Assembly (NCBI RefSeq): GCF_050624435.1
Contig: NC_134542.1
Coordinates: 10,995,497 to 11,059,496 of the forward strand
Source of the DNA: Tenrec ecaudatus
Taxonomy: Eukaryota; Chordata; Mammalia; Afrosoricida; Tenrecidae
Reading direction: 5' to 3'
Length of the DNA stretch: 64,000 bases
The notes beneath the pieces were generated by a model. It ran no database searches. It saw only the letters and a program-made list of their open reading frames with translations, and was not told the origin of the DNA. Each line of letters starts with the position of its first letter. The stretch's first letter is position 1. Shown here piece by piece: positions 31,066-45,400 of the stretch. The position numbers and the translations under genes are program-made.

Positions 31066-31196
31066 GCCAGGGCTACTAACCTGAAGGCTGGAAGCCCCAA
31101 GCCACCAACAGAACCTAAGGAAAACCTGTCCACCTGGGTTAGGTCCCAGCATGAAGAACTGAATCGAGGGTAACTGGCTTGCATTTGACTCTAGAC

Positions 31197-31359
31197 CAGC
31201 GGTTCTCAATCTGTGGGTCGAGACCCCTTTGGGGGTAGAACAACCCTTTCACAGGGGTCACCTGATTCATAATAGTTGCAAAATGAGTTATGAAGTAGCA
31301 ACGAAAATAATGTTATGGTTGAGGTGTCACCACCACCTGGGGAAGGTTGAGCACCACTG
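31197..31359. mobile_element. SPIN-type hAT element (nonautonomous, 163 bp)
   Basis: Starts CAGCGGTTCTCAATCTGTGG and continues 'gtcgagacccctttgggggt' and 'aacaaccctttcacaggggt', the SPIN 5' end. It ends GGTTGAGCACCACTG. The flanks CTCTAGAC (31189-31196) and CTGTAGCC (31360-31367) agree at 6 of 8 positions, as a decayed hAT target duplication would. The middle is deleted relative to longer SPIN copies. Confidence 0.85.
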
Positions 31360-31697
31360 CTGTAGCCCCGGGCAAGGCTGGCTGGGCTTGCTTCTGGCAC
31401 ACTATACACAGGACTTCCCACTGACCCACCCAAGGGCAAGCTCTTCGGTTGCTATCACGAGTCTGCTCTCACTGAGAAGGCAGTTCTGTCTCCCCTGCCC
31501 CTGCAGTCTTCAGGGGGTGGGAGGAAGCCCCAGGCCTTCAGTCCAGTGGGGCGTGGGGTGGTAAATGATCAGGGAGAACGACTCCCAGGTGGCTCGCTTT
31601 CCCTTGTTTTGGCTTGGAGAAAGGGGCTAGTTAGATCGCAGCCATCACCTCCATCTTCTCTCCGAGGTTTTCGCTCCCAGAATCTTTTTTACGTTTA

Positions 31698-31770
31698 CAC
31701 ACATGCTTCAAAACATCCGTGGAAAAATTTCATTATCTTTCAATTCCATTTTCTCATGAAATTCTAGTCT
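31698..31770. mobile_element. Mariner-type MITE, diverged
   Basis: 'catgcttcaaaacatccgtg' then 'gaaaaatttcattatctttc', 'aattccattttctcatgaaa' and 'ttct' match the family's full length. Both arms are present with many changes. Confidence 0.55.
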
Positions 31771-32589
31771 CCAGCAGACACGTGTACATTTAGTCAATAT
31801 AAATCCATCATTAGGCCATTATCCAAAAGTTTAAGTGTCTCCTGAGAAAAAAATCATCACCAAACAATAATAAACCTATGATGTACGGAAAAGAATTTCC
31901 CCGTTATTGCCGATAAGAATAGGGGGCCAGGGGAGAATAGGAATACCAATCTGTCTCTATCCGAGGAGTTTCCTTCAACTGCCTTCAGTGGGGCTATCAC
32001 CCGGGCTACTAGCTGGGGTCGCAATTTGTGGCCAGAGGTCGCTTGTTGGGAGTGAGATGCGACAGCTTCTGTGAGGACTAACAGCCCTGGAAACCCCATG
32101 GGGCATTCTAGTACGTTCTATAGCATTACTACCCGTTAGAACTGCCTGGACGGCGTGCATGGCTGTTTTGGTGTTTCACCCACTAGGCACCAGGGTGGGA
32201 AGGCAGGAGCCGGGTGGAGGACAGGATGCGGCAGCTAACAAGAATTCTATTGCAGAGGGAAAAGGCTCTCATGACTCAGCTTCTCTCATAAATGTTAGCA
32301 ACGAAACTGCATTCGATGGCAAAGTTACATGCCTCCACCAATCGAAAAAGCACCCACAACGCATCTGATGGCCACCACACAGGGCCGAAGATGGGAAAAG
32401 AGGCCCAGTAAGTAGCTCCTTGGCAGCCACGCATCATCTCCCACTGGACTGGCTCCAGAGATGGGAGCCTCCCGGTCACAGGAAACCGAGGTTCTCCCTG
32501 GAGACCCCCTCGCTTCGTCAGCTCAGATCTGATTCGGGAGGTCACTCTTGGCTCAAGATGAAGAAATAAAATTTTTCGATAGACAAACA

Positions 32590-33332
32590 CTGCTTTGGGG
32601 GACCAGTTTATTAAATACACTACATTTGTACCTTATTCTGCAGATCTTAAAATTATTCACACCTAGGCTGAGTCGAAACGCATCATACAGAAAACCAACT
32701 GCAAAACTCAAATGGAGACGACACGCACTGTCCCCTCTTAGACAAGCTGCGGACAGGTCAGGGATCGCTGGGCTTTCCTCGGTCCGGGTGCCAACTGAAG
32801 ATGCCCAGGAAGCCTGGGGGGACTTGGTTTCCTTCCATCTGGCCCGAGACCAGGGCTGCAGGTGCGTTAGTGCTGGGATGGGGACACAGTAACGGTGGGG
32901 AACAAATAGGTTTGATCAAACACTGTCTGAGAATAAAGGACAAAGGAAGGAAGAGCTGCTCTTTTCGGATCCTCTCCTCCATCCTTCCTCTGCGCACCCT
33001 TTCTCCCGTTTAAGAGAATCAGTCGTGAGGACTGAGTCAGTGACGATCTAGGCCCCTCACGCACACACTGGCACCTATTTACAGAACATGCACGGGTGGG
33101 GGCAGGGTACACAGGTGTTCCTGCAGGGCCGGCTCCAAGGACACCGTGGTGGGGTGACACAGGCTACCTTCACTGCGGCAAACCGGGCCATCCTGCCTCT
33201 CCGGGAGAAATACATTTTCAGGGCACGGACTATTTAAAACGGCATTCAATGCAAAGACAGAAACAAAGACGTTTGCAAATTGTTTATATTTCTAGCTGTT
33301 GAGCCAAATCTCTTTGAGCACTGGGATCCCCT
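32590..33332 (-). other. MFF: MFF 3' UTR (inferred)
   Basis: Repeat-free sequence between the MFF stop codon and the first good minus-strand AATAAA (32607-32612). The length of about 740 bases is reasonable for this gene. The end is inferred from the signal only. Confidence 0.55.
32607..32612 (-). terminator. MFF polyadenylation signal
   Basis: TTTATT on the plus strand, AATAAA on the minus strand, about 720 bases after the MFF stop. Confidence 0.55.
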
Positions 33333-33464
33333 TCAGCGCCGAAACCAGAGCCAGCTGTTGAGCAGCCAGAAGGCGACCGTGATGGAGTACATGACCATCT
33401 CTCGCTTGGCCCGCTCTTTGTTCTCCTCCTCAAGCAGCTGCAGGCGTCTATTCAGCTTGATTAT
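33333..33464 (-). CDS. MFF: MFF last coding exon
   Basis: After the acceptor CTCCCGCAG it reads IIKLNRRLQLLEEENKERAK, then REMVMYSITVAFWLLNSWLW, then FRR and TGA. It encodes most of the coiled coil and the whole tail anchor. Confidence 0.95.
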   Translation of the reverse strand: MIKLNRRLQLLEEENKERAKREMVMYSITVAFWLLNSWLWFRR

Positions 33465-36400
33465 CTGCGGGAGGAAACCACAGACGGGACTGAGGGGCCA
33501 AGGCACAGCGCAGATGTCTGAAAGCAGCATAACAGTCTGTCAGGAAGGAGCTGGAAATGCAGCACTGCATGTGCAGGAAAATTAACCAATACAATCAAGG
33601 GGGGAAAATGCCACCCAGATTGCTTAGGCAGCTTTTCATTCCCCTTCTTCCAACTTCTGAGTCAGAGAGGACCATCCTTCTTTACATGACTAGACAGTGA
33701 GACGCGGGCACAGCTGCACCTGCTATCTGGTGGAAAGACACCAGGGACTTGGGCACGGAGCCTGTAACGCACCGCCACCGAGTTGATTCTGACTCATGGC
33801 GACCCTATAGGACAGAGCAGAACTGCCTCTGCAGGTTTCTGAGACCATAGTTCTTTACAGGAGTAGAAAGTCCCAACTTTCTCCCAAGGCGTGGCTGGTT
33901 TTGAACTGCGGGGGTTGTGGTTAGCAGACCAACCACAGCAGAAGGAAAGTGGTCCTCCTGCCTCTCTCCATGCCCTGCTGCTCCTCATTCGTCTGCTGAA
34001 GCTGCCTTCCCGGAGGGAGGTCCCTCAGGCCCCCAGGACAGGAAGCCAACTGCACAGCTGCCAGGAGTCTCCCGAGGGGCAGCACTGGCCCTGGCGGTTG
34101 GTCCTTAACAGGAGCTGCTCTGGCTGAACAAGTGGCTGGTACTAGCTCAGATTCCCCCAGCGGGGCAGCCAGTGACTGACTAGTCACTTTCCCCACGCAC
34201 TGAGCACTCGCCAGCATGTGCAGGGCTCCTCCACTGCAGTCTGGAAATGAACGAGCACGGGGTTACTACCACAGTCATGACAGCAGAGAACCACGGGTTT
34301 ACTACCACAATCACGACAGCAGGAGCGGACGGATTACTCCCTAACAGGGATTTCTGGCCATGGTTTCTGCAGGCGAGACAATGATAACCGGTTGGGTGCC
34401 AATATAACGTGCCAATGTAACATAGCCTCCGAGCTCAGGGGAGACGTGAATACCTGTCGTCTTAAAGAAGCTGCATCTACAACCGTCATGTCATCTGAAG
34501 CGACTTCAAGGGACGTGTCCATATTTGAAATGCCGTACCTAGCAGGTAAGAAACAAAAGCACAATTGAGTGTTACACTAGACCAAGAGACACTGCAGGTT
34601 ACAGACATAGCAAGAAAGGCTCAAAGAACCGTTCAAACATGGCGCGCCACACAACGGGACTACCTGAATCACAGTTCGGCACGTTACGGAGAACACGCTC
34701 CGAAACGTTGGCAGGGGAACAACTTCTGACTGAAGGTGGCAGCCAGGAGAGACTGGCCAGGCTGGCAGCGCCCCTGCTGAGTGCCTGAGGGGCCCCTAGG
34801 ACGCACCCACTTGGTCCCATACAGTCTCACAGGCCGCAGACTCACCGGAGGAGCATCATGTAAAATAACAAACTCTAACTAGAGCACACAAAGACAAGAC
34901 CGAGCCTTTTTAACGGTGTCCCTTCCTTCCACTGCCTCATCTCCCATCATTTCTATTCGCTTCTTCTTCGCTTCTAGACATTTCCTCTCCACTGGGCTCT
35001 CCCAGAGAGGCCACTGCAAAACATCTGCAACACACCTCCTCATCACCTTTAGCTTTGGAACTGGCTCAGAAGCAAGTACAAGCTTGCATAGAATGTGACA
35101 ACGCTCGCAAGCCCTGGGACCAAAGCCAGAGGAAGCACCGGTACCAGCGCTGTCTGTTCAGAGGCTACTATTCCTTATGGGGCAGTGGGCCTTCTAGACT
35201 TGAGGGAAGAAAACACACACAAACCCACTCCTCTTCTGGTTGGACCTCCACACCTTTGTTTCTTTTAATAATAGCTTTACTGAGCTGCAATTTACCGACC
35301 ATACAATTCACTTCATGTGCCTGTTTTATGTCCTGTATCATGATTTTGGCAGAATACTTAGTAACTATCCTTAGCAGAATATAAATGAAATGAACTCACT
35401 CATTCGCTCCCTTCGAGTGGATCCCGACTCAGAGCGACACAGAGGGCAGAGTAGAACTGCTCTGTGGTTTCAGAGACTGCGACTCTGAACATGAGGAGGA
35501 AGCCTCCCCTTTCTCCCACGGAGCAGCTGATGTGCCAAACTGCCAACCCAATGTTGACCTGACAGTGCCACCAAGGCTCCGTCAACGGAAGTAAGAAGTT
35601 ACTCTAATGAGACCCACCCACCCAAAGTGGGCACCTGGGACCCCACACTGTAACACTACAAGCCAGTCCCCATCCTAACACAGCCATCAGATGCAAAGGC
35701 CAGGAAGGGAGTGGTCGGTTCCTGCCCCCCCTACCCCACCCCGCCTTCCTCAGACACATCCGCACCAGCCTGTCTGGTGAACTTTCATGCGGTTTGCTGC
35801 CACCAGGGTGACCCACAGCAGCACGATGACAGCTACGGACAAGGGCACACTGACGCTAGAAGAGCCGGGCTAAAGGAACGTGCGTTCCTGTTAACTGCCC
35901 ATTTTCCATGAGAACAGGGCAGAAATTTTAGTATCACAGGGCAAGCACAAGACATCAGTTAGCAAATATCTAAGTTTACAGACACGTGTTAATGATTCTT
36001 TTGATGATTAACTGGAATTACTAAATGACTCGTGAAAACAGTAAGGGCTCTGGACTTCTCTTTACCCAACGGTCACCTCAAGTAGCACTGTCCTCCCCGA
36101 GGACACACAGAATACAAGTCATTAGAAAAGCAGGGCATCCAGAACTGGACCGAACATACAGAGGGAAGCACACCCGAGAACGCTTACTTACAATCCCACC
36201 TTCAATCCAGAGCTCCCTAACGTCTGGACTAGCTGACGTGTCAGCTGTACGGAAAATCATTTGCAAAGGATCTCAGGCTTTTGGCAACAGAAAGAACCCA
36301 CAGCTTTATAATCCGTGTTTTACACGAAAGCTTATGTTTATCAGAACAAAAATCCAGGAAGGAATACACCAAAATCTGCCTCCTGGCTGAGAACACGTTC

Positions 36401-39400
36401 ACAGGATGAGTACAGGAGCACAGACTCACAGGCAAACACGAGAGAAAACTGACCATGATGGTTCGGTTGGGGTGTGAAGGTGGATGGGTGTGTGTGCTCA
36501 TGAATTAACAGTCCAGGGAAACCAGGCAGCAGATACCCTGGAAAACCCTTACAGCCGGGGCGCTATGCAGACCAGTGGTCAAAGTCCTGGGCCCAATGAG
36601 GATGACACATGCCAACAAGGTGTCACACGCTCCTGTGCTTGCATGGTACCCTCCAGAGAGGCTATCAAATAAAGTGTTCTCTCACCATAATGCCTCAGGC
36701 ATCACAGGCCCCACGAGAATGCCCACGTGCGCATCCCTCAGGCTGGCTGACCCAGTGTTTTCAACAAGTGGACTCCTTGTCGCCACACAGGCCAGGGGTG
36801 GGGTTGGGGGGAGGGAGCAGGGGCAAGGGGTGCTCATAAAGAACAGGTACAGGAGTGGGAGCGATCACAGAGGCATGGCTACCACATGCACTGCCGAGCA
36901 CAAACAGGGCTGCCGGTGGACCCGAGGATGACACAGATGGGGAATTACCTGACGTTGTCATGATGAGGAATAGAAGTGGCGGCAGCGCACCCACCACGCA
37001 ACACAGGTCTAAGGCAGTTGTTTACAGGAGAAGGCACAAGACAGAATCAGGAGACAGAAGTAAATAAATAAAAGCAAAAATAAGACAAATCAATGTCAAA
37101 CATGAGCATACTGTATGTCCTGATACAATATAAAGCTGGTGAATATTTGTAACAATCTTTGTGCACTATGCCCTCCATTCGTTTTATGGCTTTCAGAGTG
37201 TGCAAGATGACAATTGATGGAAGAAGCCGGGAGTCGGAAGGTAGCCACCAGACGGTGCCAGTGTATACTGCACATATACGCTGGCACCTGTGTTTCCATT
37301 TAGAAATCCTGAGACGGGGCGCTGTCTCTTCTGGAGCAGCTTGAAAAGGAAGCATGTGGGGACCAGTGAGTGGCACCTGCATGAGGATCGTGGTTGCTCG
37401 TCTGAAATCAGCCATCCCCACCCCAGCCCCCACCCCTGCCCAGTTAATCCGAGCAGTCTGATGTCTTCAGGAGAACCTTCAGTTCTTGGGAGCTGCCCAT
37501 TACAGATGCTGCAAGTCAATCTGAGAGGGGGTCGCCCCAGGAGACAACCAGGAGTGCCATACAGGGCGGAGGGGAAACTCTGTGGGGCTCGTCACGGGTC
37601 TCGGCAGATGCTGGTCCTACAAGACAGGGCCACCTTCTGAGAGAGGCCATTAGCGTGCCAATCAATTTTATTCTTTAAATCAGTAAAGTTAGAGCTTTAT
37701 GTAGTCCTGGTCAATTCCCTCAAAAGCAGCCGGCACCATTTATTAATCTGAGGAAGGAGAAGAGGGGCTACAGGACCTCTCCAATGGTCTTCAGTAGGAT
37801 TCTCTCTCCTTGGGAATGTCTCAGATAAATTTGGGCCTGAATTTAGGTAGGAAGACAATTACAATAGTCATTGTTGAATTCTAATGGCCTAGATTTTTCC
37901 TCTGTACTTCGTCACACTGTTGAATTTTGACAAGTGTAGCTTCTACACTTCTTAAAGGTACCAAATCAAAGGCCAAACTTATTGCTATCGAGTCAATGCC
38001 GACTCATCATAGTGACCCTGTAGGACAGGATAGAACTGTCTCTGCGAGTTTATGAGACTGTAACTCTTTACAGGAGTAGAAAGCCTCATCCTTTCTCCCT
38101 TGGAGAGAGTGGTTTCAAACAGTTGACCTTGCAGTTAGCAGCTTAATACGTAACCACGAGGCCACCAGGGCTCCTTGCCTAAAAGGACTACTGGGCGTTG
38201 ACTATCTGGAGCCTAGAGGACAAAGGATGCAGAGACTTTTGGGGAGCCAGGGGACAGACTTGTGTTTTGTCGGCTTAAGAGCCAGCGTGAAGCTCATTCT
38301 ATTCGCCTCACCCATGTCTGTGGAATTAGGAAAAGTGAGCTAAGCACCATCTGAAATAACACTAACAGGAGAATGGGGAACCACATCAAGTCACCAGCGT
38401 GGGCTTCCCTGGAGCCATTAAAAACAAAAACAAAACCAGCTAAAGTGAGTCTGCCCGATTCTCCATATTCCACCACAGAGATTTCCCTCTCAGAGGGCAG
38501 AGCAGAAAAGAATGAGTTACCTTTCACAACGCATTTCATTTTGTCTTCTTACACTGGCAATCGACACACATAATATGAAAGTCAATTAGACAGGTATTTG
38601 GCAAAGTTCACTCAAGTACCATTTCTATCATTAAGTACGATATAACACATTCAAAAAATCTCTTCAAGTCTGATAAATATTATGTTCACAGTAGGTTTTC
38701 ATGGTAGGAGTTTGAGTGGAAAAAAGAAAATCCGAAGCTACAAGCACCAGCATCACCTTGTTAACATGTCTAGTTTGACTTAATGGAACATGTGCTAGTT
38801 GCTATGAAAATGTAAACTTCTGCATAGGTATATAATTGGGGGACCAGAAATTATATAAAACGGCTTCAATAAACTTTTTGAAGTCTCCTCAGACATAAAA
38901 TATTTTTAAAAAGACAAGTCACAAATACAGTATCAGCTGTAACTGCACTGGTGGTCGTCCAAATGACATATTTATAGGGATACTGGTAATAACATGTACT
39001 CGCCCCCACATACTGGTCTCTTAGTCTATGCACTTAAAACTAGTATGATCTATAAAAACAAAAACAAATCATAAGCGTAAAAATCATCAAGTCCCTCCTA
39101 AAATTAAAACCTAGGTATGCTAGGCGTGTCTAGTCTGTGGATACTTAAAAAATAATCCCTTTGTAGAAATCAAGTTCCTCCTTTAAAATGTTGAGATGCT
39201 GCAAAGGAGAACAAGATGCCCGTCTCTCAGATGTTGGAGAGGGCAGGGCATTTCCCTAACCAGTCACGGCCACTCACTTTGCACTGACCAAAGGACCGCT
39301 CTGGAGCTCATCCCAGGGATTCTGGTGAACCAAGTCTCTCAGTTTTGAAATGCGCGGCCATGACCCTGTAAATCAACCTTTCTACAGCAGACCTAGGACG

Positions 39401-42400
39401 TGTTTTCCCACTGAGCTTGGTTGGCTTGAATCATCATTGCTCTAAAAACTCGCACATCCATCACCCTATTTGCAGCATCCCTTAAAGTGGAAAGTCAGAA
39501 CAGTTCTCATGCCCAGCCACTATGAGTCAGCATTCTTTCACAGTAAGAAAGCAGGGAGTAAGCTCTTTTTCCAGCGTTTTCTTTCTGCCAAGTAGTGCTC
39601 CTTCATTTACATGTCCCTGGGGGACGGCCTAAGACCGAGGAGACACTACTGTTAGTTACGTTAGCAGAACAGCCGGGAACACTAACATAGACAGAAAAAA
39701 AAAACAAAAAACAAGGCACAGAGCAAAGAACGTATGCACTGAAGCTGGTAAACAGTGGTATTTGATAATCATGCAACTAGAACATCATCCAAATTTCACA
39801 TTCCTATTGCTTATATCTAAAGAGTTCCCATAGTAGCAATATAAAAATGGATTTAACACAATTATTTGATCTTGGTCAATGTTTAGATTATGAAAAGACT
39901 TTAACTGGGAAAAAAAGAGAAGAAATAAAACTATCATTCCTTTTTACTTTTTCAAACTATCTTTCAATAATGAAATGAATGAGAACTTAAGCTCCAAGGT
40001 GACATAATGCTATGTATCTAAGAGCAAATTATTAAAGGGACACTCCACCCCCCACTGGCATCATGCCAATTCTGACTCCCAGAGGCCCTCTGGGACAGAG
40101 CACGGCTCCCTGGGGTTTCCAAGGCTGCAAGCCTTTTGAGACACATGGCCTCGTCTTTCTCATGCAAGTGGTAAGGTCATCAGATTTCAGGGGGAAAAAT
40201 TATGTGACACAATTCATTGGAATTAGAACTGTGAAACCACTTTAGCGCTTAGAACGGTTTTTCATAATAAAAAACAACAACATAGATTTTACATTAGTAA
40301 AGTTTTTGAACTAGTAATTTTGAACGTGAAATTCAAAGGAAAAAAAGTTCTATTTTGGAGGAAAAAAGAGTGGTTTTGTTTTTGAGTTCCAGAATACCAG
40401 AATGAACTGTGTATGTATGGAAAACTAATTTCAGGGTGTTGGGATTTAACGATTCCAATGTGCTGGGATTCTATCATTGGGTTATAATTTCATCTACACA
40501 GGATTTAGAAATAGGGCTCATTCAGCACTTGCCAGTCACCCAGCATCTGCCTGGCACAGAGCCCTGATCACCAGCTCCTATTCAGAAGGGAGGCGGCGGC
40601 CCTCCTGGCTGAGAGTCAAGATATGGGCTGGCTGCTGCAGTACCCAGGTGCATTAAGGAGGGGGTGGGGAGAGGAAGCAGGCCTCTATAAATAATAGTTA
40701 AGTGTCATATACTTTATATATTTTATCTTTTCAGGGCTTTCTCACTTCCCTAAACAAACAATTTAGACTATATATATATATCACATAGACACACAAAAGT
40801 TTAAAGGGCAATTCCATTCTTTGGATTTCATTTTTCCATGCACGTTTGAACTGCGTGCGTGCGTGCGTGCGTGTGAAATTTAGGGAGAAAAGTGGCCCTG
40901 AAAAAATAAATGATTAGTTCAGGGCTATAATGCATCTGGGCGCCCTGGTGGCACAGTGGCTATGTACTGGGCTGTTAACTGTAAGGTCAGTAATTCAAAA
41001 CCATGAGTCTCTCCAAGGGAGAAAGACAAGGCTTTCTATTTCCATAGAGTTATAGTTTTGGAAAATCACAGATGCAGTTCTACCCTGTCTTACAGGGTCG
41101 CTATGAGTTGGAATTAACTCGATGGCAATGAATTTTGTTTCTTGGTTTATCATGCAGCTTATTTAGTGGGGCAGATCAAGACTGAGGCTGGATCTAAATC
41201 TAAGCTTTATTCTCCCTTCAAGGCAGCTTTAAGAAAGGACTTCAAAAAGTTGGTGGGGAACTTCTATTATTTTTCAATTCCATTTTCCCAGAAACATTTT
41301 GAAGCCCCTTATATATAAAAGCATTCTTCTTGCCCATCCTGCCATGGGCTTTTGCTCAAGAGATCTTACAGGTGGGTTCTGGGCCAGCAGTACAGACACA
41401 ATCCCAGAAAAGTTCAGGAAACTCTGGTTCAGATCAAGCCCTGCAGGAAACCAAGTTTTCTTGAAGGGTGAGCTCACAGGCCTGGAGACCTCTTTAAAAC
41501 TCTCCCATGAGCAGTCTAGTGATCTGAATAAGGCCCGGCAGCACAATACTCACTAACAGGTCTGCAGTTGAAAACAAGCCTAGTGTATCTTTCCCACACT
41601 GTACACTTTTCCGCATGGTCTAAATAATGTTTGTATAAACATGCAAATATAGTAGTCAAACCTTATTCCCCAGGGACATGGTCAATACGACACAGTGATG
41701 AAGCGAGGACAGTGTCTGAAAGCACTGCACCCAAATGTACTTGTGCCATGAAGTCTAAAAAAGTGTCCTCCTAATGTTACTAGGAGATGTTCAGAGGGAG
41801 GCAAGCCAGCAAGAGTGAGAAATGTCAGCAATATAAACAGACAGGAACTTCTGGGAATTCCAGGGCAGGCCAGGCGAGGAGGAGAGAAAAAATGACCCTG
41901 CAGCCACATTGCCCCTGCCTTCAGACCTGCTGCCTCTCCCTGTCCAGAGGAACTCTCTCTCTCTCACAGCTGACACACAGCCCTCCCCTCCCGCCAAACC
42001 TCACCCCCGCCCCATACACACAAGACAGGGTAGAACTGCCTGAGGGTTTCTGCTGAGACGGTGACTCTTTATGGGAGGAGAAAGCCTTTGTCACTCTCCC
42101 TTGGAGCAGCTGGTGGTTTCAAACTACTGACCATGTAGATCACAGCCCAAGGTATAACCAGACCACCACCAGGGATCCTGACCCCTAAGTCCACTTAAAC
42201 CCAGAGGGTAGCCCTTGGCGGTCCCACACCCAAGCCCAGAGGGGGGCCAAGTCCTGAGAGGAGGCCATCATCAACACTGCCCATCAGCTGGCAGTCAGCA
42301 AGCAGACCCGCCCGATGACTGAAGGGGTGCTCAGGAGCCTGACTCCCGTGAAATGTGAATTTTGGACAATTGTTTCACAGTAAAAGACAGCAAAGCAAGC

Positions 42401-45400
42401 GGTTCAAAGCACAGTGTCTTAGCAGGAGACAAAGAAGGTGCAAACAGAAAAGGAAGTCCCCCAGCGCTATAAATAAGGAGCCAAGAAAACCAGAAGCTCA
42501 AGCAGGCAAGAGTCACTGGAGCCAGTCACCTGCGGTTCTCATCCAGCACATCCAAGATCTGCTGGTAGGCCCTACGCGTGGAGGCCTGGATAAGCGACAA
42601 AATGCCTCGGGCGGAGGAGAGGTTCGCTCCGTCTTCAGGGAACATATGGGGAGGACAGACCCGAGCCTGCGGAGGCGATGGCGTCACACTGTTTACGCAG
42701 CACAGCAAACGAAGAGAGAGAGACTCAAGTCAGATTTTCATACAACTTCAGCTGAGCACTTTCCACCACAAACCTTTCCGGAAGGGTTTTAGGTTTGTTC
42801 CACCTCCACCCCCCACACATCCCTTACTCCCCCCCCATCACACGTCCCCCCAAGAAAAGTCAGAGAAAAGATGTTAATAAACATTCAGAATTGTCTTCCA
42901 AACCAACTAGCGTGCTTGCAGCTCTGGAAAATGTCTCACTGTAATTATTAAAGGAGACCAGCTGAGAGGGCAGGGACCTAGGGTAAGGACGAATAGGTTA
43001 GATTCCTAGCTTGGAGACGCACCGTTCTTCTGAAGGCTTCTAAGTGCAAGCCTTCTGAGCCAGGACATAAAACTCTAGCCAACAGCATGGCACCTTCCCT
43101 TAGGAGGGAGGGTCTTTTCTAGTAAACAGGGGTCAGACACATTTTAAACACGTGACTCCATAAACTGCCATCTCAAACACTTCACAAAGGCAAAGAAGCA
43201 AGTGGATGTGTGATGAGTGACAGCACTCGAAAGGGGAATGGGATTCAAAGAGGAACCAAGTCTCAGAACGTTTGAGCCAACGCACTACGAGTGCACGCTG
43301 ACGGACAGCCTGCTTCCCCATACAGACAAACACCCGGCTGGGACCGCAGATGAGAGCACCAGGCAGGTTCTTAAACGATCAAGACAGTAAAGAAACAATG
43401 GCTGTGGTTGTTCGTTGACAACAGACTTTAGCTTTTCTTCTTTGATGAAAGGGGCCCATCCTCCCCTTCTCTAACTTCACACGGACTTTTCTGAAAGACC
43501 ATAATGTTAGTGGGAAGGTGAGCTATTGCCATCTATTAATATTTCCAGAAATTGAAAGAAAGAAAACAATTCGTCTTCCCAAGGTTGTGAATAACTTGGA
43601 GTGTCTTGAACATTCTGAGTAGATGCGTCAAATCTTGATCGGTGAGAAAATGATTTGTTGAGGCTGATTCATCAGACAGCTCAGGCTGACAGTGTCAAGA
43701 TCAAGATAAACTCCAACAACGCTGTGGACTCAGGCTTGTTATCTGTCCAGAGCCTGGGGTTTCTTCTGGGGATATGTATGAGGGTGCTTCAAAAGTTCAT
43801 CAAAAAATGGAATGAAAACAGATTTTTCCCCAACACCTTCCTGAAGCCCCTTGTATAAACCAACCTATCCAGTGACCGTGATACCTGGAAAACCCACGTT
43901 GGGCATTCTATAGAGACCCTCCAGATGTAGCCTACATGCCTCATGCTCAGATTTCTCTTTAGGCAGCACCAGGAAACCAGACCGAAAGCTAGTTAGAAAA
44001 GGGTTACCAGACGAAGGGATCAAAGGGGTCAGTTTTCTCAGCGATTTCCTCTACCCATAACGGAGGGATGGGAATAACGTGGTGATCAGAGGACTGGAGA
44101 GACGACTGTAGTAGATTAAGACGGTAAGTCTGACTTGAATGGTTAAAATCTTGTCACCTGATTTCCCTTTTACTTCATTTTGTGCTTGTTCTGGTTTTTA
44201 ATATTTACTGTGTTTTTTTCATATTAGCTGTTGTGTTTTGTCATTATGGGTAAATTTCTTGACTCACTACGTCTTTTTCTGTTTTTTTGGCATATGAAAC
44301 CCAGGATGGATCCATCTATGGAGATAATAGCTAGAACATGGGTTCTGGGGCGCACAGCAGGGGAGGTGGGGGAGAGGGTAAGGAGGAGCTGATATCGAGG
44401 AGTACAAGGAAGAAGAAAATGTTTTGAAACTGATTTGTGGTAGTGATTGCATAATACTGATTGATATGATTGAACTATGGAATGGTATGATGTCTGGGTT
44501 AGGTGCTAATAAATAAAATGGTTTGAAAAAAAGCACCAGTTTTGCATCACTGTCAATAGAGAACCCATCTTCCAGCTCTTCTTGATGGCGCTGCCAGCCT
44601 ACTTGGCTAAAAGGGCAGAAGCAAGTTTTAAAAGACTAACCAATGCAAATTCTGCTGATAGGGAGTTTTTGTCTTTAAATTTTGGGGTTTAACTGGAAGT
44701 CATTGCTTATCAGTCAGTTTCAGTATATGAACTGGCTACATAGTGACATGTTAAAGTAGAGCAATAATGTCCATGAATATAATCTAAGTCCAGGGAAAGA
44801 GCGGGATGGATTTTTGTCCATTACAAGTTTGTCAGAAAAAGGACGTGGGTATCCTCCTGGAAAGAAATTATTTTTCCTAGAAACATCTAATAAGAAATTG
44901 CTCACTTAATTTCTAAAAAAAACTAAGCATTTCCTGTTCATGCACAGGCATTAGAAAGTATTCAGGCCTAACCTAACTTTAGAGTCCCAGAGAATTCTGA
45001 AGACGGAAGGTTGGGCTCTTGAACGGGTTATAAGACTTCTCCAAGTTCTAAGATTCTGCAATCACATAAAATTAAGTTTTCAAAACAAAAAGCAAAAACC
45101 TGAAAAGATCCTCAACTATAACTTAATAAAACTAATGATTCACAAAAGCCATTTTTCATCAATAAATATTAAAGCTATTTATCTTATCAAAGACTAACCT
45201 ATAACATACTTGAATTTCTGATAACCCCTTGAAAGAAATGAAAGTTTTCAAAGATAAGTCTAACCTTTAACTTTTCAATCACTAACCCGATGGAGCTTCA
45301 TCACATTAAAAGCAGAAGAGGTAGAGGAGGTTTTAAACGGCTGACCACTTCTGAGTGCCGAGGGGGCTTCAAAACATTCATGGAAAAACAGAGTTGGAAA

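Larger units (their letters stand above)
27642..32585. other. TM4SF20-MFF intergenic region
   Basis: About 5 kb between the two convergent 3' ends. Unique stretches (27642-27885, 28680-29110, 30020-30640, 31365-31700, 31770-32585) show no recognised gene. The rest is SINE, L1, MITE and hAT sequence listed separately. Confidence 0.6.
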
